Shown here in pieces: positions 8,440-18,082 of a DNA stretch of 64,000 nt. The notes under the pieces are model-generated. The model was not told the origin of the DNA, ran no database searches, and saw nothing but the letters and a program-made list of their open reading frames with translations. The stretch is from an uncultured Candidatus Saccharibacteria bacterium. GTDB taxonomy: Bacteria; Patescibacteriota; Saccharimonadia; Saccharimonadales; UBA4665. The stretch is taken from the NCBI GenBank assembly GCA_903840315.1, contig CAIMFK010000011.1, positions 24,864 through 88,863 of the forward strand, given 5' to 3'. Position 1 is the stretch's first letter, and every line of letters begins with the position of its first letter. A program made the position numbers and the translations under genes.

Positions 8440-9591
8440 TTAGCCACCAAAATATATAAATGTTAGGCTAGACGAATTGACATAATGATCATAGAAATTT
8501 CCATCATAGTTATCATTATATGAAAGTACATGCACTTGACTTCCCTCGATACCCACAACCCACATTGCATGGCCATAGGTACCACCTGTATAAATTGCAA
8601 CGGATCCAATTTTTGGTGTACTACCAACAGGAATTCCAATTCTTTGGGCACTAAAAATCCAGTCTTTAGCATTGCCGAACCCATTGGTGCTAATTCCATA
8701 ATTACTATATACCATCCAAGCCGTATAGCTTACGCACTCCCTATTGCACATACCCCAATTATCACTATAGTCACAACCAGGAACAAAATCACTAGAATGA
8801 GCATAGTTACAGCCCCAGGATCCGAATATACCAGTTGCAATAGATGGATAAGTCCCTCCACACGATCCACTTGTTGTTAAAGATCCTGTCGAATCTAATT
8901 TCTTATTGGCTGCTAGTTGCTCTTGTCTCAATAAGACTATCTTTGATTGGTTTGACTGGATTTGTTGGTTATACGCATCTTGCTGACTTTGGTTATAGCC
9001 CAACATAGATTGTTGCTTTTGTTGATCACTAGCCAATTGAGCGTTCTGAACCTGCTGGAGATTTAAGGTCTGTTGAACCTGAGCCTTTTGAGAATTTAAT
9101 TGATTTTGTAACTGTGCAATATCGGTTAATGTCTTCTGAATCTTACCCTCAACTGCTTTTTGATATGTCTGTTGGTCTACAAAAACATTCATGTTCTTGC
9201 TAGAAGCGAGCTGCTCTATCGTGCTTACCGAACCTCCAACATAAATGGCTCTAACATCTGAGGCCAAAACTGACTTTTGGTAATCTAAATCAGCTTGCGC
9301 CTTAACAATCTTATTTTGTAAATCTGATATTCTTTGTTGATTGGCTGATATTGCAATTTGCATTGCATTTATCTGGCTTTGCAATATGTTTATTGCATCT
9401 TGGAAGCTTTTAGCCTCTGTCTGGAGGGAATCAACGTTTCCTTGTGCGACAGCATTTTGATTTTGTAGATTATTGATTTGTTGCTGGAGAGTATCTGCCC
9501 TTACAAGCGGTGATAAAATCAAAATCAAGGCACCAATAATAAAGAATGAAGCTCTATGATTAATTTTTATTTTGTTTGTATATTTATTCAT
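8440..9591 (-). CDS. Secreted coiled-coil CHAP-domain peptidoglycan hydrolase (PcsB-like)
   Basis: A 383-residue protein. A signal peptide or anchor (residues 11-32, ending near LVRADT) precedes a long Gln-rich coiled coil (35-230) and a linker with GSCGG. The C-terminal CHAP domain (about 245-383) has catalytic Cys286 in NRECVSYTAW and His341 in TYGHAMWV. CHAP enzymes are amidases or endopeptidases that cut peptidoglycan. The layout is that of PcsB and related FtsEX-activated hydrolases, and the gene follows ftsX by 70 nt. I infer that FtsX recruits and activates it through the coiled coil. Confidence 0.9.
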   Translation of the reverse strand: MNKYTNKIKINHRASFFIIGALILILSPLVRADTLQQQINNLQNQNAVAQGNVDSLQTEAKSFQDAINILQSQINAMQIAISANQQRISDLQNKIVKAQADLDYQKSVLASDVRAIYVGGSVSTIEQLASSKNMNVFVDQQTYQKAVEGKIQKTLTDIAQLQNQLNSQKAQVQQTLNLQQVQNAQLASDQQKQQSMLGYNQSQQDAYNQQIQSNQSKIVLLRQEQLAANKKLDSTGSLTTSGSCGGTYPSIATGIFGSWGCNYAHSSDFVPGCDYSDNWGMCNRECVSYTAWMVYSNYGISTNGFGNAKDWIFSAQRIGIPVGSTPKIGSVAIYTGGTYGHAMWVVGIEGSQVHVLSYNDNYDGNFYDHYVNSSSLTFIYFGG

Positions 9592-9661
9592 GTTTATTTC
9601 AGAGTAGTTATCCTATATAAATAATAGCATAACCTCTTTATTTGTGTAAATGGCGAATTTA

Positions 9662-10612
9662 TTATTTAGATGTACGAAGCTTTAAATATCTTGCAGTTGC
9701 AATGATCGAGAATAATGCTCCCAAACTGAATCCAAGAACAATTTGTGCAAGTAAAATGAGCCAAATATATTGATTGAAATACCTTGATGCATATCCTATA
9801 TTTAACAGGCCCAGACTACTTGCTTCTAGTGCTGAAGAAAATATTGAGAACATGATCTTAATCACTCCAATTGAGATTAATGCTGATATTACACCGTAGA
9901 AAGAAGCCTCAACTACGAATGGGCCCCTAATAAACCACGGTTTCGCACCCAATAGTCTCATAATGGTAATCTCATCTTTTCGGTTAAATATTGCCATCCT
10001 TAAAGTATTAAAAATAATTAGCGCTGATACTAAGGCAAAAACTCCAATACCTATTAATCCGGCTTCTCTCAAAACTTTTGTAGCTTTAGCTATACGATCA
10101 ATCGCCTGCTTTCTGTCACCAGAATAAGATGTTCCGAGCTGTGAATCTTGTAGCGCTAAATATTGTTTTTGGTTTATAAAATTCTTGATATCTTGAATCT
10201 TGTTTATGTCGAATGGGGTGATGTTGATGCTTGCTGGCAAGGGATTGCTTGTCTCATCTACTGCATTCAAAAGATTTTGATTTCCTGCGTTCTCAGTTTT
10301 ATATATGGCCAAAGCCTCATCTTTAGATATGTATTCAACTTTTTTAACATTAGGAAAATTTCTCAAATTGTTTTCAAAATCATTCAACTGTCGGGTAGTT
10401 GTTTTGTCGGATAGATATACTGTTATATTTATTTTATTACTTATCTGATTAATTGTATTGCTGAAGGTAATGTTTGCAATGTATAGGAACAAGCTAATAA
10501 ATAACGTCACAGTCATAACGGCGATTGCGGGTAATGCCAATGAAAGATTTCTGAAAAAGTTTACGAAACCTGATTTAATTACTCTAGTAAAAGTTATCCA
10601 GGATCTTTTCAT
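9662..10612 (-). CDS. ftsX: Cell-division membrane protein FtsX
   Basis: A 316-residue permease-like protein with four membrane segments. One is at residues 22-50, then comes a large extracytoplasmic loop (about 55-165), and three segments lie in the C-terminal half including a FtsX-type region around RKDEITIMRLLGAKPWFIRGP. FtsX pairs with the ATPase FtsE and switches on extracytoplasmic peptidoglycan hydrolases at the septum. Its ATG overlaps the ftsE stop (ATGA overlap, 4 nt), so translation is coupled. The CHAP hydrolase gene lies immediately downstream. Confidence 0.95.
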   Translation of the reverse strand: MKRSWITFTRVIKSGFVNFFRNLSLALPAIAVMTVTLFISLFLYIANITFSNTINQISNKINITVYLSDKTTTRQLNDFENNLRNFPNVKKVEYISKDEALAIYKTENAGNQNLLNAVDETSNPLPASINITPFDINKIQDIKNFINQKQYLALQDSQLGTSYSGDRKQAIDRIAKATKVLREAGLIGIGVFALVSALIIFNTLRMAIFNRKDEITIMRLLGAKPWFIRGPFVVEASFYGVISALISIGVIKIMFSIFSSALEASSLGLLNIGYASRYFNQYIWLILLAQIVLGFSLGALFSIIATARYLKLRTSK

Positions 10613-11289
10613 AGTCTATAGCTCGCATTTGTTCTATCGCTAACAATTTTACCGTTCTCAATAACGACCACTCTTCTTTTTAGCTTATTAACTATTTCCT
10701 GATTGTGTGTCGTCAAAAGTACAGTTGTTCCGAACTTATTGATTTTTTCTAAAACCTTAATTACATCCCAAGCGAATTTAGGATCAAGATTTCCCGTAGG
10801 TTCGTCAGCGATTAAAATTTTAGGCTGTCTCACAATCGCCCTCGCAATAGCAACTCTTTGTCTTTCCCCACCCGATAGTTCATATGGCATGTTATTTGCC
10901 TTATTTTTCAGATTCACAATATCAAGGACTTTTGGAACAGTATTTTGAATTTCTTTATTGCCCATACCCACAATTTCAAGAGCAAATGCAACATTCTCGA
11001 AAACCGTTCTATTTGGAAGTAGCTTAAAATCTTGAAATACTACACCTATTTTTCTTCTTAGTAAAGGAATGTCTTTATCCTTTAATTTGTCATAATCGAT
11101 TCCACCTACAACGATTTTACCCGAAGTTGGCTTCTCTTCTCTTGTGAGCAATCTTAATAATGTAGTCTTGCCCGCACCACTTTGACCAACAACAATAACA
11201 AATTCTTTTGGCTCGATATGAAGATTTATTCTCTCAAGTGCTGTTGCTTTTCGGTTGTATATTTTTGATACTCTATCTAACAAAATCAT
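10609..11289 (-). CDS. ftsE: Cell-division ATP-binding protein FtsE
   Basis: A 226-residue ABC ATPase with Walker A GQSGAGKTTLL, Q-loop VVFQDFKLL, signature LSGGERQRVAIARA, Walker B ILIADEPTGNLD and H-loop LLTTHNQE. The domain set and linkage to ftsX identify FtsE rather than another small ABC protein. A TATAAT box ends 11 nt before the ATG with a weak -35 (TTCAAG, 17 bp spacer), so the mRNA should have a leader of about 4 nt. It heads the ftsE-ftsX-CHAP unit, with ctpA close behind. Confidence 0.96.
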   Translation of the reverse strand: MILLDRVSKIYNRKATALERINLHIEPKEFVIVVGQSGAGKTTLLRLLTREEKPTSGKIVVGGIDYDKLKDKDIPLLRRKIGVVFQDFKLLPNRTVFENVAFALEIVGMGNKEIQNTVPKVLDIVNLKNKANNMPYELSGGERQRVAIARAIVRQPKILIADEPTGNLDPKFAWDVIKVLEKINKFGTTVLLTTHNQEIVNKLKRRVVVIENGKIVSDRTNASYRL

Positions 11290-11343
11290 ATTATGAATAT
11301 ATTATAGCAAAAGCGGTTTTATACTTGAACTAGATTAGCAGGA

Positions 11344-12420
11344 TTATTCTAAATCAATAAAAGCTTCGATGAGTTGATCAATGTTACCATCTAATATTGA
11401 CTCAACATCACTTGTCTCAAAACTGGTTCTTAGATCTTTAACCATTTTATATGGGTGGAGAACATATGATCGAATTTGACTACCCCACTCAGCAGACTGA
11501 TTTGGGCCTTTCAAGTCAGACAAATTATCTTTATGCTGTTCAATTTGAAGCTGGACTAATTTGGACCTAATAATTGTCATGGCTACTTCTTTGTTTTGTG
11601 CTTGGCTTCTTTCATTTTGAATCGCAACATTGATTCCTGTTGGAATATGGGTAATTCTTACTGCTGAATCAGTTGTATTGACTGACTGGCCACCATGCCC
11701 ACCGGCTCTATATACATCAATCTTTAAATCCTTGGGATCAATTTCTAGTCTCTCTGGTTGATTAATTTCTGGGAGCACTTCTACCTTTGCGAAACTAGTT
11801 TCTCGAAGATTATTAGAATTGAATGGACTAAGTCTAACCAATCTGTGAACCCCATGCTCACCCTTGAGACGACCATAGATGTCTGAACCTTTAATCTCAA
11901 CAGTGGCGCTCTTTAAGCCCGCTTCTTCACCTGGAGATTCGTTAATTACTGAAACTTTAGCACGCTCTTTATCTGCCCAACGGCTATACATTCTGAGTAA
12001 CATTTGTGTCCAGTCTTGAGCATCAGTTCCACCAGCTCCAGCATAAATACTAACTATTGCGTTATTGGAATCATAGGGGCCGGATAATCTAGTCTGTAGC
12101 CTAAGCTCATCCATATCGGACTTTATGCTCTCTATAAGTTCGCTAATATCTTGTTCTATTTTATTGTCATTGAGCTCAATTAACTCTTTCAAGTATTCAA
12201 AGTCACCGAGAATTGTGTCCCACGGTTCAACTTTTCTTTGTAAATCAGATAATTCCTGCATTACTATTTGAGCATGTTGTGAATTGTCCCAAAAATCATT
12301 TTGTTGTGATTGTTCCGTCAGATTTTTAAGCTGTGCTTTTAATGAATCATAGTTAATCTTATCCAATGATTTCTTGATTTCATCGGATAATTCATAGGTT
12401 AATTTTTTTAATTTATCCAT
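11344..12420 (-). CDS. prfB: Peptide chain release factor 2
   Basis: A 358-residue class I release factor. The stop-codon recognition tripeptide is SPF (VRLSPFNSN), which identifies RF2 (UAA/UGA), and the GGQ motif is in [15 protein letters not shown]. The N-terminal helical domain is complete from ATG 12420, so the programmed +1 frameshift found near codon 26 in most bacterial prfB genes is absent. Presence of RF2 agrees with UGA being a stop here. The gene starts 7 nt after the M16 peptidase gene with no clear Shine-Dalgarno sequence. Confidence 0.97.
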   Translation of the reverse strand: MDKLKKLTYELSDEIKKSLDKINYDSLKAQLKNLTEQSQQNDFWDNSQHAQIVMQELSDLQRKVEPWDTILGDFEYLKELIELNDNKIEQDISELIESIKSDMDELRLQTRLSGPYDSNNAIVSIYAGAGGTDAQDWTQMLLRMYSRWADKERAKVSVINESPGEEAGLKSATVEIKGSDIYGRLKGEHGVHRLVRLSPFNSNNLRETSFAKVEVLPEINQPERLEIDPKDLKIDVYRAGGHGGQSVNTTDSAVRITHIPTGINVAIQNERSQAQNKEVAMTIIRSKLVQLQIEQHKDNLSDLKGPNQSAEWGSQIRSYVLHPYKMVKDLRTSFETSDVESILDGNIDQLIEAFIDLE

Positions 12421-12427
12421 TTTAAAC

Positions 12428-13720
12428 TTATTTCAATCGCCAGAGACCTTTTAGTTGATTTTTTAACTCTAAGGCAACGTCGTCATTGATATTACCTAAA
12501 ATGCCCAGCCCCCAAATGCCATCCTCAAACATGGCTCTAGATACTGCGATAATTGTATCTTTTTCTATTTTTTTAATTCTATCTGGAACCTGATAATAAT
12601 CTTCAATAACGCCATCAAAAAAATATCTATTAGAATATCCAGACATAATTCCAGCTACAGTCTGAGCGCTTCTTTGGAATCTACCAAGAGAATATTGCTT
12701 GGCTTCGGCAACATCATCATTTGCAAGTTCACCATTGAAAACTTTAGTCAATTCTTCTTTTATAATTTGAAAAAGTGGCACGATGTTTTCTTTCATTACT
12801 TGCGAACCAAACCACCAATTTGAACTTTCATAGGATTGGCCATATCCTGAGTTCATCCCATAAACAAGCCCTCTTTCTCTTGCAGTACCCAATATTTTTG
12901 AATAAAGAGTTTCGGTCAACATGGTATTTACTAGGCCAAGCGCATCAGCCTCAGGATCAGTGAGTTTCCTTTTCAAAAAACTATCAATGTAAAAGTAAAT
13001 TGTATCTACAGAAGTGTTTTTTATTAGTAAAGGACTTGTAAGTTTTTTAGGCACTTCGTGAGGCAATTTAGGCCTTCCATTACCTTTTGGGAGATCCAAG
13101 CTTTCAATAAGTGCTTTCACTATTTTTTGACGATTTGGGGTTATTTTTCCAGCAATCACAAATCTTAGGTTTGTGAGAGTGTGGGTTTTATTGTAGTGAT
13201 CCCAAATATCTGCTAATTTAACATTCTTCATGAGCTTTAGTCGCTCTTGGTCTGTTTTCGCAACGTAACCATATTTTTCTTTTAGAGCTAAGCTTAGATG
13301 CCTAAAATGATTGTTAGATCTCGAGGCAAGCTCTTCCTTAACATTTCCCGATTCAGCAATAAATTCGTCTTCAAGAAACAACGGCTTACTAATAGATACT
13401 AGAAGTAGATGCAAGATTCTTTCCCATTCAAAATCTGCGCATTCAGCTTCATAGGTAATATCGTATGCATTGGTTGAGGCATTATTATATGCTCCATTTT
13501 TTTCAAATTCTGCCTGAAAAGCCCTTGCCTTTGGGATGAATTGATTAGCGCCAAGAAGTAAGTGCTCCATTAAATGGGGAGTTTCCCATTTACTATCTTC
13601 AACCAAATATTCTCCAGCCCTGAAGCTCAATTCAAATGTCATAACACTAGCATCAGGGACATTAATTAAAAGTCCCTCAGCTCCACTATCTAATTTTAAC
13701 TGGCTTACGGTATGCTTCAT
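12428..13720 (-). CDS. M16 family zinc metallopeptidase
   Basis: A 430-residue protein with the inverted zinc motif HLMEH (residues 49-53) and a downstream Glu in GNVKEELASR, together the HxxEH...E zinc site of the pitrilysin/insulinase family. The second half resembles the inactive partner domain (GLVYGMNSGYGQSYES). A single copy of this size usually acts as a dimer of active and inactive halves. The substrate is unknown; processing of peptides is the family role. It starts 7 nt after secA. Confidence 0.87.
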   Translation of the reverse strand: MKHTVSQLKLDSGAEGLLINVPDASVMTFELSFRAGEYLVEDSKWETPHLMEHLLLGANQFIPKARAFQAEFEKNGAYNNASTNAYDITYEAECADFEWERILHLLLVSISKPLFLEDEFIAESGNVKEELASRSNNHFRHLSLALKEKYGYVAKTDQERLKLMKNVKLADIWDHYNKTHTLTNLRFVIAGKITPNRQKIVKALIESLDLPKGNGRPKLPHEVPKKLTSPLLIKNTSVDTIYFYIDSFLKRKLTDPEADALGLVNTMLTETLYSKILGTARERGLVYGMNSGYGQSYESSNWWFGSQVMKENIVPLFQIIKEELTKVFNGELANDDVAEAKQYSLGRFQRSAQTVAGIMSGYSNRYFFDGVIEDYYQVPDRIKKIEKDTIIAVSRAMFEDGIWGLGILGNINDDVALELKNQLKGLWRLK

Positions 13721-13727
13721 TTATTAA

Positions 13728-16334
13728 CTATCTTTTCTTGCGTCCTTTTAGTTTTCTTTGTCGTTCAGCTTTTCGAGTTTTCTTTTTTGCTACATGCTTC
13801 TTCTTAACTTCTTCGTTCTCAGTCTTCTTTGACACAAAGTCATCCTCACCAAAATCTTCGGCAGTAGTTATTTTATCAGCGTTGGAAACTGAGTTTCTTG
13901 CAGCTTTTGTAAGCTCAGTGTCCATAGGTGCTTCCGCAAGATTGGGCTCTGCATGGTAAAGAGACGCAACTATGTCATGCCTTAGAACTGACTGCATTGA
14001 CTGGAAAATAATTTGAGATTGTCTTCGGTATTCTACCAATGGATCTCGTTGACCGACACTCATCCAGTGGATACCTTCTCGAAGATGATCCATATTTTCT
14101 AAATGCTGCATCCATAAATTATCCAGTACTTGAAGATACACTTCTCTTTCAATTTTTCGCATTATATCTTTGCCGAATGCAGTTTCACGGCCCTCGTACA
14201 CTTCCATAGCTTCTGCAAGTAAAGTGGCACCAAACTTATCGGGACTAGAACTAAATAATCTCTCCATGCTTTCTGGTGATAATGGGAGAACTTCATTTAT
14301 GACCGATTTGTGATCATCAACTGAATCAAACTTTAATTCTGACAAAGCCTTCATCTGCTCTTCGATAACAATTTTGATTCGCTTACTTATATCAGTAGCT
14401 AAGAGAATTTCCCGTCTCATACTATAAACAGCTTTTCTGTGCCTATTCATTACATCATCATATTGAACGACATTTTTTCTTTGGTCGAAATGAAAACCTT
14501 CAACTTTTTTCTGGGCACCCTCTAGGCTTTTAGAAATTAATCTATTCTCGATTGGAGTATCATCATCAACCTTTAACCGGCTCATTAGGCCAGCTATTCT
14601 ATCTCCACCAAATATTCTCATCAAATCATCTTCTGTGCTCACGAAAAATTGAGTCAATCCTGGATCTCCCTGTCGACCAGCTCTACCCCTTAGCTGGTTA
14701 TCTATTCTTCTGCTTTCATGTCTTTCAGAGCCCAGTACGAATAATCCACCGAGTTTCTTAACATCATCACCAAGTACGATGTCGGTTCCTCGACCGGCAA
14801 TGTTGGTAGCTAAAGTTACTGCACCTTTTTCTCCTGCCTTAGCAATAATTTGAGCTTCCTTTTCATTGTTCTTTGCATTGAGAACTTTGTGGGGTACTCC
14901 GGCTTTATTAAGCGCGGCGCTTAACATTTCATTTTTTTCAATCGAAACAGTACCTATGAGTACTGGCTGACCTTTTTCATAACAAACTCTAACTTCTTTG
15001 GCTATTGCTGCAAATTTACCTTTTTCGCTTCTGTAAATTCGGTCAGGCCTGTCTATTCTGTTAATAATTCGATTAGAAGGAATTTCGACTACATCCAATT
15101 TATAAATTTGATGGAATTCTTCACTTTCAGTCAAAGCAGTACCCGTCATGCCTCCAAGCTTTTCGTACAGTCTAAAGAGGTTCTGAAAAGATATAGATGC
15201 AAGCGTCATCGATTCTTGCTGAACTTCTACATTTTCTTTAGCTTCAATAGCCTGATGCAATCCTTCATTGTAGCGCCTACCTTTCAGTAGCCTACCCGTG
15301 AATTCATCCACAATAACAATTTCTCCTTCACGAGTCACAACATAATCTTTATCTCTTTTGAACAGGGCGTGTGCTTTAAGTGCCTGCTCAAGATGATAAA
15401 TAGTTCTAATGTTATCGGATGAGTAAAGATTATCTACCCCAAGTATGGATTGTACTTTTTCGATTCCCTTATCCGTTAAAATTACAGTCTTCCTTTTTTC
15501 ATCGGTTTCAAAATGTTCTTCACTATTCAATTGCCTTGCGACTTTCGAAAATTGTGAATAGGCATTTGCGCTTGTAACTGATGGAGCGGAAATAATTAGC
15601 GGGGTTCTGGCTTCATCGATTAAAATTGAATCTACTTCATCTACGATGGCATAATGAAGGTCTCTTTGTCTAAGCTGATCAGTCTCCCTAACCATGTTAT
15701 CCCTAAGATAATCAAAGCCAAATTCATTATTTGTTCCATATGTAATGTCGGCTTTGTATGCTTCCTGTCGGGATATTGGTCTTAAGTGCTTAAATCTATT
15801 GTCGCTGTGATCCTTGTTTATGTAAGTTTCATCATAGATAAATGACTCATCTGGAATAATTACAGCTGTTGTCATGCCAAGAAAACTATAGACCTGGGCC
15901 ATCCATCCAGCATCTCTTTGAGCGAGATAATCATTCACAGTAACAACATGAACGCCCTTGCCTGTTAATGCATTTAAGAATACTGGCAAAGTTGCAACCA
16001 AGGTTTTCCCTTCACCGGTTTTCATTTCGGCAACATTACCCTCATGCAAAACCATTCCACCAATAAGCTGTACATCAAAATGTCTTTGTCCCAAAGTTCT
16101 TGTTGCTGCCTCCTTAACGAGAGCAAATGCATCTGGCAGGATTTGATCTAAACTTTCTTTTGCCAATCTCTCTTTCAAAAAATTTGTCTGTTTTTTTAAT
16201 TGAGAATCAGTCATTTTAGAATATTTATCAGCAAGAGAATTTATATCCTGAACTCGCTTTTTGAGTCTTTTAACTGTTTTTATCTGAGGGTCACCAAGTA
16301 CACGCTTAATAATTTTTTTCACTGAATACTCCAC
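13728..16334 (-). CDS. secA: Preprotein translocase ATPase SecA
   Basis: An 868-residue motor that drives proteins through SecYEG. Walker A MKTGEGKTLVATLP, the DEAD-type VDEVDSILIDEARTP, the preprotein cross-linking domain and the second nucleotide-binding fold (TNIAGRGTDIVLG, RIDNQLRGRAGRQGDPG) are all present. The usual C-terminal zinc motif (CxCxSG..CH) is missing; the tail is instead a Lys/Arg-rich stretch. The start is GTG, about 20 nt after a TACAAT box. The M16 gene follows within 7 nt. Confidence 0.97.
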   Translation of the reverse strand: MEYSVKKIIKRVLGDPQIKTVKRLKKRVQDINSLADKYSKMTDSQLKKQTNFLKERLAKESLDQILPDAFALVKEAATRTLGQRHFDVQLIGGMVLHEGNVAEMKTGEGKTLVATLPVFLNALTGKGVHVVTVNDYLAQRDAGWMAQVYSFLGMTTAVIIPDESFIYDETYINKDHSDNRFKHLRPISRQEAYKADITYGTNNEFGFDYLRDNMVRETDQLRQRDLHYAIVDEVDSILIDEARTPLIISAPSVTSANAYSQFSKVARQLNSEEHFETDEKRKTVILTDKGIEKVQSILGVDNLYSSDNIRTIYHLEQALKAHALFKRDKDYVVTREGEIVIVDEFTGRLLKGRRYNEGLHQAIEAKENVEVQQESMTLASISFQNLFRLYEKLGGMTGTALTESEEFHQIYKLDVVEIPSNRIINRIDRPDRIYRSEKGKFAAIAKEVRVCYEKGQPVLIGTVSIEKNEMLSAALNKAGVPHKVLNAKNNEKEAQIIAKAGEKGAVTLATNIAGRGTDIVLGDDVKKLGGLFVLGSERHESRRIDNQLRGRAGRQGDPGLTQFFVSTEDDLMRIFGGDRIAGLMSRLKVDDDTPIENRLISKSLEGAQKKVEGFHFDQRKNVVQYDDVMNRHRKAVYSMRREILLATDISKRIKIVIEEQMKALSELKFDSVDDHKSVINEVLPLSPESMERLFSSSPDKFGATLLAEAMEVYEGRETAFGKDIMRKIEREVYLQVLDNLWMQHLENMDHLREGIHWMSVGQRDPLVEYRRQSQIIFQSMQSVLRHDIVASLYHAEPNLAEAPMDTELTKAARNSVSNADKITTAEDFGEDDFVSKKTENEEVKKKHVAKKKTRKAERQRKLKGRKKR

Positions 16335-16412
16335 TAGTTTTTTCCAATAAATATATTGTAGCTTGTTATTTAATAAAATGCGACTACAAAAATACTAATT
16401 AACAGATTAAAT

Positions 16413-16775
16413 TTAGTTCTTTGATTTGTTTCTTAATAAATTTATTTTATGTCTAATTATCGAAGTCCCATGTAATTCTTTGTATTTCAAAATCTGATTC
16501 TTTAGCTTTGCTTCTACTATGTCTATTGCAGCATATATATTCAATGTTGATTCTTTGGTAACCAATACCTCGTTTGGTAAAGTCATCTTAACTTCACATG
16601 TTAAAATTCTCTTAGTTTTTGACTTTGATTCCTTTAACCATACTTCCGCATACGCACTTTCTCGTACATGTCTGGACATGTACTTATCTAAGTTAGCAAT
16701 TTTTTTTAATGCATATTTTGATAAATCCTCGTCCACGGTTAAGTGGACTCCGTTTATAGTAATGTTTTCAATCAT
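16413..16775 (-). CDS. hpf: Ribosome hibernation-promoting factor (HPF/RaiA family)
   Basis: A 120-residue single-domain protein of the S30AE fold: ENITINGVHLTVDEDLSKY, then IANLDKYMSRHVRESAYAEVWL and a KTKRILTCEVKMTLP strand. Members bind the decoding region of the small subunit and silence ribosomes during starvation. The C-terminal dimerisation domain of long HPF is absent. The ATG overlaps the serS stop by 4 nt, so it is the last cistron of the serS unit. Confidence 0.88.
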   Translation of the reverse strand: MIENITINGVHLTVDEDLSKYALKKIANLDKYMSRHVRESAYAEVWLKESKSKTKRILTCEVKMTLPNEVLVTKESTLNIYAAIDIVEAKLKNQILKYKELHGTSIIRHKINLLRNKSKN

Positions 16776-18067
16776 AGCCTTTCCATGCCCCCTATATAGC
16801 CCTTAAGTATATCAGGGACTAATATCTGGCCATCTTCTGTTTGATAATTCTCCATTATAGCTGCAAGAATTCTAGAAAATGCAAACACGGTAGCATCATT
16901 AGTATGGACAAACTCCACACTGTTATCTGCTTTTCGATATCTAGTCTTTAATGATCGAGCCTGATAGTCAGTCATATAATCTGCGCTATGAGTTTCTCGA
17001 TACTTCTTTTGTCCTGGAAACCAAACCTCTATGTCCATTCCCTTAGCATTTGGTTTACCTATGTCTGCAGTACATTTCTCCAGAAGCTGATATGGTAGTT
17101 TTAAAGAATTTACGAAATATTCTTCAATAGCTACCATTAATTTGTGCTCATCAAGCCCAGTATTTGGCGTAGAAAAAACTTCCATTTCCAACTTATCAAA
17201 TTGATGAAGACGAATTATACCTTCAGTGTCCTTTCCATAGGAACCAGCCTCTCTACGATAAGAAGTAGCGTAGCCCAAATATCTAATAGGTAATTGAGAT
17301 TCTAATAAAATTTCATTCTGATACATATTGCATAGACTGTGCTCAGCACTTGCATTCATCCACATATCATCATAAGCAAGTTTATATGTAACTTCCTCGG
17401 CATCGAGTCTCGTTGTTGCATGATAAGAAGCTGTGTTTACGATTCCTGGTGGTAATACTGGAACAAAAGGTTTTGATGAAATATTTAAATTATTTTCAGC
17501 AATCAATTGTTTGATAAATTCTTCGTCAGATAATTTATCCATTACCCAGTTAATAATGGCAAATTGTAGACGAACCAATCCGCCCTTCAAATATACAAAT
17601 CTAGATCCTGCAACTTTAGAAGCCCTAGTTTTGTCTATTAAACTATCCTCATCGACAATCTCCCAATGGTTTTTTGCTTCGAAATTTAATTCCAATGGTT
17701 CAATTTTCTTAACAACTTGATTATCGTCTTCGCTGCTTCCTAGAGGCACCATTCCAAGTGGCATATTTGGAACGCCTGAAATTAAAGTTTGTAATTGTTT
17801 TTTTAAGTCATTTATTTCAGATTCCATAACTGAAGCCTGTTCTTTTAGAGACCTACCTTGCTCTATTTGATCCTGAGTTGGAGTGGAGTTGGAAAATTGT
17901 GATGCAAGTTGGTTTCTTTGCTTAAGAATTTCTTCTATAGCGGGAATTTTACTTCTTATTTGATCATCGAGACTAATAATAGAGTCAACATCTACTTCAT
18001 AACCCTTTTGCTGAGATTTCTCCCTGACTAGTTCTTTGTTGTCGCGAATATACTGAATATCTATCAT
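16772..18067 (-). CDS. serS: Seryl-tRNA synthetase
   Basis: A 431-residue class II synthetase. The N-terminal tRNA-binding coiled coil (residues 30-110, with QRNQLASQFSNSTPTQDQ) precedes the catalytic domain with motif 2 (TSYRREAGSYGKDTEGIIRLHQFDKLEM region) and motif 3 ending AFSRILAAIMENYQ. It charges tRNA-Ser. A TATAAT box (18082-18077) ends 9 nt before the ATG, so the leader should be about 2 nt; an AAGG also lies close to the ATG. Confidence 0.97.
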   Translation of the reverse strand: MIDIQYIRDNKELVREKSQQKGYEVDVDSIISLDDQIRSKIPAIEEILKQRNQLASQFSNSTPTQDQIEQGRSLKEQASVMESEINDLKKQLQTLISGVPNMPLGMVPLGSSEDDNQVVKKIEPLELNFEAKNHWEIVDEDSLIDKTRASKVAGSRFVYLKGGLVRLQFAIINWVMDKLSDEEFIKQLIAENNLNISSKPFVPVLPPGIVNTASYHATTRLDAEEVTYKLAYDDMWMNASAEHSLCNMYQNEILLESQLPIRYLGYATSYRREAGSYGKDTEGIIRLHQFDKLEMEVFSTPNTGLDEHKLMVAIEEYFVNSLKLPYQLLEKCTADIGKPNAKGMDIEVWFPGQKKYRETHSADYMTDYQARSLKTRYRKADNSVEFVHTNDATVFAFSRILAAIMENYQTEDGQILVPDILKGYIGGMERL

Positions 18068-18082
18068 ATAGCCTTAATTATA

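Noticed and set aside
8463..8880. Overlapping frames in the CHAP hydrolase region
   Set aside because: Shadows of the real gene in other frames without signals of their own.
11344..12420. Programmed frameshift in prfB
   Set aside because: The frame is open from the ATG through the N-terminal domain, with no internal UGA and no second frame needed.
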